A stretch of 64,000 nucleotides of DNA from positions 2,331,297-2,395,296 of the forward strand of contig VFFE01007738.1 in assembly GCA_008921705.1 (NCBI GenBank). The letters run 5' to 3'. Each line of letters opens with the position of its first letter. Position 1 is the stretch's first letter. Positions 56,801 through 64,000 of this stretch are shown here, piece by piece. Below the pieces are notes generated by a model. That model was not told where the DNA came from and did not search any database. It saw only the letters and a list, made by a program, of their open reading frames with translations. The position numbers and the translations under genes were made by a program. This stretch comes from Burhinus oedicnemus. Taxonomy: Eukaryota; Chordata; Aves; Charadriiformes; Burhinidae.

Positions 56801-58900
56801 TCCTGGCCCCCCAGAAAATAATGGGGCTTAAGCAAGCTTGTGTGCAAGGGCAAATCAATTTGTAAATCCTCAAAAAATCAGTGTTTGCAGGGCTTCAGAT
56901 GGGCAGCAGGTTCAGCTCCCTGGAGACCACCATGGATTCCTTAATTAAAAGTTTAAAGGCTTCAAAGTAACCCCATGGTTTGGGACCTGGGCGAGAAGCC
57001 CAGGGGCAAGTGCTGGGGAGGGAAGGGGGCTGCTGGGGGGCTGTTGGCTGGGTGCAGCCCCTGCATCCTCTTGCATCCCACATTGCCATGGCTCTTTGGG
57101 TGAACTTTCATTTGGGCTCAGCTCATTTGGGAGGGTCTCCTTGTTTCTGCTCCCCCATAACTTGGCTCGTCCCCCCATGCCTTGTGGCCCAGAACATCCA
57201 ACATGCAACAACTTTGCAGGGTCTCAGCCCTCCCTGTGCACCCATCCTGCCTCATGACTCGGGGAGCCATGCTGCTCGTGTCCTCCTCCCCTTGCCAAGG
57301 TTTGCAACCGTGGGTTAATCCACTTGAAGCCCATCGAACTGAGCCCGTGTGGGGCAGGACACAGCTGCCTGGGACTTGCTCCGTTGTTTGCTGTTGTAAT
57401 CTGTTTTGAAAAGGCAGCCCCTGATGCTGTTTTTTTCCAATGGGGTCCTGGGAGATGATTCTGGTAGGGCAGCAGTTGGGCTGATTTACCAGGCAGACAT
57501 GTCATTCAATTAGCCTGTGAGAGCAGAGCCTGGGCTGGGGCAGGACTTGCTGGTGAGGTTCGGCATGATGCTCACGGCAAATAGCCATGCTCTGCCAGAG
57601 CCTAAAACCTGCTCCTAAGCTTGGGCGTTGGTGCTTCACCCTTGTTGGATGGGGAAATGAGCTCGGGGCTGGTGGGATGTGCTGGGTGAGGAAGCACAGG
57701 AGTTTCTCAGCTGGGCTGAGAGTGCTGGTGGCTGGCAAAAATATCACCATCAACTTGCAAACTGTGCAGATCTGCTACAGACATCATTGAAGGAGAATAA
57801 ATGTAGAAGCCTGCAATGCCACTCATTCCCAGAGTCACTTTTCAGGCTGCAACTTTGTGCTGCGAGGCAACATCAATTAAAGAAAATCTATCTCTGCAGC
57901 AATCATTTTTTGCACACCTGCCCAGAGGAGTTTGATATGGCTGGGGACCCTCCCTCCACCCACTCCCGTCCCCATCAGGGACAGCATGACACCACTGCCT
58001 AGTGTCTCTAATCGCTTCCTGAAAGCTGGCGAGGGGTAGGGAGGGTAATGCAGCACTGCTTATATAAATCCTAGTTTTATTCAGCAATGGTTTGTGCGGC
58101 AGAAAGTCCCCATGCCCGCCCTTGGGTTGCCACCCCCTCTCCTGAGCTGCCCAGGAGGAGGTGAGCGGCAAGTGCCAACACATCTGCTCAGCATGGGATA
58201 TTTAAATATTTAAACAACCCTCAACTCCCTTGTTAAGCCAGAAGGAGAAATTGGACTGTGCCCTGAGGAGTTCGGCTTTGGAAGATGTGCATCCGCCTGT
58301 GATGCCCTTGCATTCCATCCTGCTGCAGGAGCAGGAGCTGCAGGGCTTGGCTCAGCTCACAGTGCAGCCGGAGACTTTTAGGGGACCCCTAAAAATGTAT
58401 GGCCTCTGTTGGAATGGGGCGGTGGGGCCATGCTCAGGGGAAACTGAGCCAGTGGAGACCAAAATGCCTCTTTCCCAGCGGGCTGGGATGTGCTTGGGGA
58501 GGGAAGATGGAAAATAGACATGGGCTGATCCCCAGTGGCAGGAATGCAGCTGCTGGGACTGTTGTGTGGCCCATGTAAGTGCCGGAAAAGCCTGTTGTAC
58601 TTGTCCTGCCCCTTTCTGGGCATATTTACCTTTAATTCCCAAGACCCAAATTAGTCTTGAGACTGGGGCTTTTGCTCTTTCCCTGGGCGGTGTTACATTC
58701 CCTTCTGCATCCCTGCAGAAGAGCACCATGGGTTACAGAAGGCTGTTTTATAGACAGAAACTATTTTATAGGCACAAACTGGGTAGAAAATGAACTGCTA
58801 GGCTGCTGGTGTGTAGGATTTGTCGGGGGGGAGGGTAGAAAACTTCCTCCTCTCTGAAAGCATCACCTCTGAAGAGATGAGGAAAGGGAGCCCTTTTCTG
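53833..58900. other. Intergenic, no gene supported
   Basis: 5 kb of moderately G+C-rich sequence upstream of ERAP1. Several ORFs exist (the longest run 55130-55752 on + and 54961-55600 on -), but they overlap on opposite strands, show no known motif and lack splice support. The stretch 55477-55752 reads most like protein, but I cannot name it. No ERAP2-like exons were seen. Confidence 0.45.
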
Positions 58901-58905
58901 GTTCA

Positions 58906-59355
58906 TGAGAGAGTCCAGCGTAGGGCAACAAAGATGACTGGGGGATTGGAGCACCTCCCTTATGAGGAAAGGCTGACAGAGCTGGGACTCTTTAGCCTGG
59001 AGAAGAGAAGGCTGAGGGGAGACCTTATTCTTGCTTATAAGTATCTAAAGGGTGGGTTGAAGGAGGATGGAACCAGACTCTTCAGTGGTTCCCAGTGACA
59101 GGACGAGAGGAAACGGGCACAAGTTGGAACATAGGAAGTTCCATTCAAACATAAGAAAAAACTTCTTTACAGTGAGGGTGACAGAGCACTGGAACAGGCT
59201 GCCCAGGGAGGTTGTGGAGTCCCCTTCTCTGGAGATTTTCAAGACCCGCCTAGATGCAGTCCTGAGTAATGTGCTCTAGGCATTCCTGCGTCAGCAGGGG
59301 AGTTGAACTAGATGATCTCTAGAGGTCCCTTCCAACTCTGAAAATTCCGTGATTT
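58906..59355 (+). mobile_element. CR1 LINE 3' end
   Basis: Runs from agggcaacaaagatgact near 58921 through gagaagagaaggctgagggg, actggaacaggctgcccagg, and gatgatctctagaggtccct, ending aaattccgtgatttcaa. The interrupted frame still encodes [20 protein letters not shown] and HWNRLPREVVESPSLEIF of the ORF2 C-terminus. Confidence 0.93.
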
Positions 59356-60452
59356 CAATTTTTGCCTTTTTTTTGGTTTTGTTTTTGTTTTTTTTTACCA
59401 TTCTCTATTTCAATGAGCAGGCTCCTGATCAGGACCGGTGAAACACCAATCCTGGCAGGCCCAGAAACAGGAATGCTGGAGATGGGGCACGTGGAAACCT
59501 AGCTTTCCTCAAGGCAGCACCGGTTGGATTTGGAGGTGACCAAGGGGTCCCCAGAGCCAGTCCCTCCCCACCTGGGGCCATTCTCTGAAGTCACCTGCTC
59601 GCTCCAAACTTTGAGCTAATTGGATGCTGCTCTCAAAGCTCTAAATCAAATCACAACTCTCATGAAATGAAATTTTCTGGATGCGAATGACCACCTGCAT
59701 CATCTATCACTGCCCAGCTCATGGCGCATCCCTCTCGGGGGTCATTGATGGTCAAGGTTTGCCTTTTCCAGCCACCCACTGTCAGCTTTTCCCTGTTAAG
59801 GATGGCACCTGGGAAGGTGATAACTCCATCAAAGGCTCTTGCTTACCAGGAGATGGCACACTTTATCCAGCAGTGTGGCTGCAGACAGACTAATGGAGTT
59901 GCAAATGGCATCCTGCACCCACTTCCACCCCAGGAATGGAGGTCAATCCTGCACACCTGAAAAAGAGAGTTGAGCCCTGTTGTTCCTCCCCGCTGGGACC
60001 CTTCCCGGGAAGCTGACCCAGCTGAGCTCTGCTGAGCTCTCCCTTGCAGAGGGGGCTGCCCCAGACATGATCACCAGGCAGGGAAGGACACCGGCTGCAG
60101 CAGAGGGGACCCGCTCCCTGGACAGCCCTGATGCCTGGCCACTCTGCCCATGGGGTGGATCCTCGCTGCCCTCTGCCAGGCAAAGGCACGTGGCCAAGGA
60201 AAGCATCAGAGGCCCGACGCAGCACCAGTCATAATACTGGTAAGACTGGGTAGCATGGGAGAAACCTGGGTGGAATAGTTGTAAGAACGACCCTGCCAGC
60301 CTGGGAGAGCCACATGCGCTGCTCACAGGAGAGGGGGGAAAGGGCCAAAGCCGGCAGAGACCCACACACACAGCATAGGCAGACCACTCCCCACGCCTCC
60401 AAGACAGGCAGGAGAAAGAGTTGGTTCACTCGCAGTCTCAAAGAATGCCTCA
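59356..60452. other. Non-coding, nothing firmly recognised
   Basis: Sequence between the CR1 tail and the MROH pseudogene. It should hold the 3' continuation of the MROH gene if any survived, but minus-strand reading from 60450 on loses all resemblance. Confidence 0.4.
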
Positions 60453-62216
60453 GGATATGGCAATGTCTTTGAAGGCAGAGCCCAAGCTCTTCTCCTTCGG
60501 TATCATCATCAATTGAGCCAGTGCCAGCATGTTCTCGGCAGCCACCTCAGGATAGATGGTGTACTCCAGGTTCCTCTGCAGCACATCCAGAATGGCCACC
60601 TTCTGCTTTTGCACCTACAAAGTCAAAGATACCCGTGAACTTCTCACTAGTCCTGCCCTGAATGGCTGCCCTGTACCATTGCTGATGTTTGGCACCAGAA
60701 GGGGCTGGTCCATTATGGCCTCCTCAGGAGAGGCACTCAGACTCTGTCAAGTGTCACTTCACATGTGCTTTGTTAGAGCTGACACTGAAAAAAGAGAGAG
60801 AGAGACAAGTAGAGTTGAAGTCCCTCCAGACGCTGGAAACCCCGACTTGTGCAGCATGCCCTGCATAACCTCTCCATGGGAAGTGTCACCCTGTCTTGCT
60901 CATTTCAGCTATTGGAGGATTTTCTTACAAAACCCCAATTCTACTCATCATTTCTACTCTCAGACTGAATGGGAGTTCATGTGAGAACTTCTTGCTGCAC
61001 CGTTAGATCCAGGCAAGGCTACAAGGGTGGTGGACCTGCCAGTAAAAGGGAGATCTGCCTGCAGGCTGCTCTCCAGCAATGAGCTGCGGAGCTCATCCTG
61101 CAGCTCAGGGCTGTGCACAGCACCACCCCAAGGCCACACTGGACCTGCTCAGGTTAAGCCTAATGTGGGTCACTAACTCCTCAGCAGGCAATGGTCTTTG
61201 CTCGGGGTCACTACAGTTTCCCAGGGCTGAAGTTACGAGTAACAAGCACCGTGTAGATCTCAGCTCAGGGACCCAAGGTCTGCTCCATTTCCCCTTTGCA
61301 GCCCTGCTGGCATCACAGACAGGAGTATGGCCTGAGGAGAGACACCCCTTTGCTTCTGCTAGTCTGCCCAAAGCCCCACACAGCTCTCCACCAGGGTCTT
61401 GCTCATGACAGGCTGCAACCAGAGCAAGGGAAATGCCTGTCTCGCCTCCTCGGGCACTCCATGGCCAGTGTTGGCCAAGCCTCTCATCCCCACCAGCTGC
61501 AAGCACTGAGTGGGTGCTGCAATTGTTTCACCAAGGCACACATGGCCTTCTTCAGGAACATCTGCTTCTTGACCAGCAGGTCCTTCATCAGCCACAAAGC
61601 AACACATCCCTGAGCATCAGGATATGACCTCAGCCCAGGCACAGCAGGTGAACGGGCTCCTCATGATGGAGGCTCCATTGGAGTCTCAACGGTGAACCTT
61701 TCCTCTGGCATCTTCCCACAGAAAGAGGCTTGCCAAGCAGCAGTCTCTTGAGAAAAGAGACCAACCCTTCCTTTCCCTCCTGCTGCCTCACCTCAGCAAT
61801 GAAAGCCATTGCTGTGAGCTGCAGGTTGGCTGAGTGGAACTTCAGCCACTAGGAGAGGGCCTGGACCATACCAGCTAGGACGAGCTCATTGAAGAGCAGG
61901 ACACTGCATACAGAGCACAAGCAGGAGGCACGCAGTCAGGCGGGAAGGCCAGGGACTACAACCCAAAACTTCCCCTGCTTCGAGGCAGGCACTGTGCTGC
62001 CCCCTGGGAGAGCTCCTGGGCACAGGGGAAGGGTCCCAGCAGCCGTTTCCCTAGGCACAGCCACCCACCGGAGGGGGGACACAGCCCTGGGTCTCACCTT
62101 GTCAGGAGAAACATGCCATTGTGAGCTTGGGGGTTTTCCAGGGCCACCCACACTCCGTTCTTCAACAGCAGCTGCAGCCACCTCTCCTCCATGCACACGC
62201 CCAACCCCGACTGCAG
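60453..62216 (-). pseudogene. Maestro heat-like repeat (MROH) family pseudogene fragment
   Basis: MROH proteins are large HEAT-repeat proteins, strongly expanded in birds and of poorly known function. Four exon-like pieces lie in order on the minus strand. (1) about 62216-62098: MEERWLQLLLKNGVWVALEN, donor gtgaga. (2) 61903-61792: NELVLAGMVQALS, stop, WLKFHSANLQLTAMAFIAE, acceptor tgcag, donor gtgagg; its first base completes the codon split by piece 1. (3) 61591-61446: LMKDLLVKKQMFLKKAMCAL then, in another frame, LVGMRGLANTGHGVPEE. (4) 60614-60453: VQKQKVAILDVLQRNLEYTI and LGSAFKDIA, acceptor tttgtag, then stop. The MRGLAN and LGSAFKDIA blocks and exon phases fit the family. An in-frame TAG at 61851-61849, the frameshift and lost splice sites mark decay. 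Family assignment rests on memory of motifs, not alignment. Confidence 0.65.
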
Positions 62217-62445
62217 AGCCTCACAGTAAGGCTTGGGATGGCTGGGTCCCCTCTGGGGTGGGTTTGTCCCCCCATCTGAGATGCTTTGGCACTTTCTGAA
62301 ATCTCGCTAATTCACTTTATACTGGTGTTATATACCCATGTAACTCATCTATCATCAGTATATTGGCTCAAAAGGAAGCAGGAGAGACAGAAAAAGAGAG
62401 TTATGAGTTTAGAAGGAACTAAGCTACTTTAATGTAATAAAGGTT

Positions 62446-64000
62446 GGGGGCAGCCTCAGCTGTAGTGATCATGAGAAGACTGAGTTCAGAATTATGTGAA
62501 GTAGGCATAAAACGACAAGTAGGGTTGCAACCTTGGACTTCAGGAGGGCTAACTTTGATCTCTTCAAGAAACTTGCTTGGAGAAATCCCATGGGTTAGGG
62601 CTCTAGAGGGTAGGGGGGCTCAAGAGAGCTGGTTGATATGCAAGTATCACTTCCTCCAATCTCAGGATTGGTGTATCCCTAAGAGCAAGAAATCAGGCAA
62701 GGGAAGCGGGAGACCTGCATGGCTGAGCAGGGAGCTTCTGAAAAAGCTCAAGTGGAAGAAGGAAGTTTACAGTATGTGGAAGAAGGGACTGACCACTTGG
62801 GAAGATTACAAGAATTCTGTGAAAGTATGCAGGGATGAAACGAGGAAAGCCAAGGCCTCCTTGGAATTAAACCTGGCAAGGGATGTCAAGGTCAACAGGA
62901 AGGGTTTCTTCAAGTACGTTGGAGGCAAAAGGAAAACTAGAGAAAATGTGGTCCCGCTGTTGAATGAGACAGGTGCCATGGTGACAGATGATGCAGAGAA
63001 GGTGGAGTTATTGAATGCCTTCTTTGCTTCAGTCTTTACTGCTCAGGCCAGCCCTCAGGAGTCCCAGACTTTGCAGGTAACAAAGTCTGGAGGAAGGAGG
63101 ATGTTCCCTTGGTTGAGGACGATCAAGTTAGAGATCAGTTAAGTAAACTGGACATCCACAAGTCCATGGGTCCTGATGGGATGCACCCACGAGTGCTGAG
63201 GGAGCTGGCAGAAGTCGTTGCTGGGCCGCTCTCCATCATCTTTGAAAGGTCCTGGAGCACAGGCGCGGTGCCTGAGGACTGGAGGAAAGCCAATGTCACT
63301 CCAGTCTTCAACAAGGGCAAGAAGGAAGACCTGGGAAACTACAGGCCAGTCAGCCTCACCTCCATCCCCGGACAGATGATGGAACAGCTCATTCTGGGTG
63401 TCATATCAAAGTATCTGGAGGACAAGAAGGTTATCAGAAGTAGCCAACATGGATTCACCAAGGGGAGGTCATGTCTGACAAATCTGATGACCTTCTACGA
63501 TGGCATGACTGGATGGATAGATGAGGGGAGGGCAGTGGATGTTGTCTGCCTTGACTTCAGCAAGGCTTTCGATGCTGTCTCCGACAGCATCCTTGTAGGC
63601 AAGCTTAGGAAGTGTGGGTTAGATGAATAGACAGTGGGGTGGATTGAAAACTGGCTGGCAGATAGAGCTCAAAGGGTTGTGATTAGTGGCACAGAGCCTA
63701 GTTGGAGGTGTGTGACAAGCGGTGTTCCCCAGAGGTCAGGACTGGGTCCAGTCCTGTTCAACATATTCATCAATGACCTGGATGAAGGGATAGAGTGTAC
63801 CATCAGCAAGTTTGCTGGCAACACAAAACTGGGAGGGGTGGCTGACACACCGGAAGGCTGTGCTGCCATTCAGCGTGACCTGGACAGGCTGGAGAGTTGG
63901 GCAGAGAGAAACCCCATGAAGTTCAACAAAGGCAAGTGTAGGGTCCTGCACCTGGGGAGCAATAACCCCATGTACCAGTACAGGTTAGGGGCTGACCTGC
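62446..64000 (+). mobile_element. CR1 LINE ORF2 (endonuclease end and reverse transcriptase), degenerate, runs off window
   Basis: Begins near the endonuclease end (SDHE encoded at 62464-62475) and continues through RPAWLSRELLKKLKWKKEVY and GFFKYVGGKRKTRENVVPLL. A frameshift near 63.1 kb leads into the RT: HKSMGPDGMHPRVLRELAEV, NYRPVSLTSIPGQMMEQLIL, SQHGFTKGRSCLTNLM and DVVCLDFSKAFDAV. A TAG (63628-63630) interrupts the frame, after which [19 protein letters not shown] and [11 protein letters not shown] continue to the edge. The RT catalytic pair is lost. It is a dead copy, 5'-truncated within the endonuclease. Confidence 0.93.

Noticed and set aside
1..64000. CRISPR arrays, bacterial operons, rRNA or tRNA genes
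   Set aside because: The DNA is vertebrate; no repeat-spacer array, operon-like ORF packing or tRNA promoter box pair with a cloverleaf was seen on reading.

Overview
This window is vertebrate nuclear DNA, almost certainly from a bird. It has small exons in long AT-rich introns with GT-AG borders, several CR1 LINE copies carrying the usual avian 3' end, and a solo LTR of the avian ERV-L type. Two real genes dominate, in the conserved tail-to-tail order CAST (+) then ERAP1 (-). In birds this syntenic block is normally on the Z chromosome; that placement is inference from known synteny.

Layout. 1-4266: upstream sequence with a G+C- and CpG-rich patch (about 1.2-2.3 kb) that may hold a CAST promoter; the true first coding exon was not identified. 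4267-32809: 26 coding exons of calpastatin (713 residues plus stop), the endogenous inhibitor of calpains. They encode an L-type leader, four inhibitory domains each built from an A/B/link/C/spacer exon series, and a Lys-rich tail. Every visible exon is a multiple of three in phase 0. A spliced 3' UTR follows, with a poly(A) signal at 35144. 35160-38713: convergent tail region holding a 0.9-kb CR1 and the ERAP1 3' UTR. 38714-52708 (minus): 18 coding exons of ERAP1 (932 residues), the ER aminopeptidase that trims peptides for MHC class I, with intact GAMEN, HExxH-18-E and catalytic Tyr. 52.2-53.5 kb: CpG island with two tandem IRF/ISRE-like repeats just upstream of ERAP1.

53.5-64 kb: no intact gene recognised. 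It holds a 20-N assembly gap beside a pyrimidine tract, a CR1 3' end (58.9-59.36 kb), a decayed minus-strand fragment of a maestro heat-like repeat (MROH) gene (60.45-62.22 kb) with an in-frame stop, a frameshift and altered splice sites, and a long degenerate CR1 ORF2 that runs off the right edge. No ERAP2-like gene is seen beside ERAP1.

The most useful leads are the tandem ISRE-like pair in the ERAP1 promoter, a probable GC-AG intron in ERAP1, the two same-orientation CR1 copies flanking ERAP1 exon 2, the fivefold-exon modular build of CAST with an aberrant B motif in domain 1, and the MROH pseudogene. No wholly new system was found.
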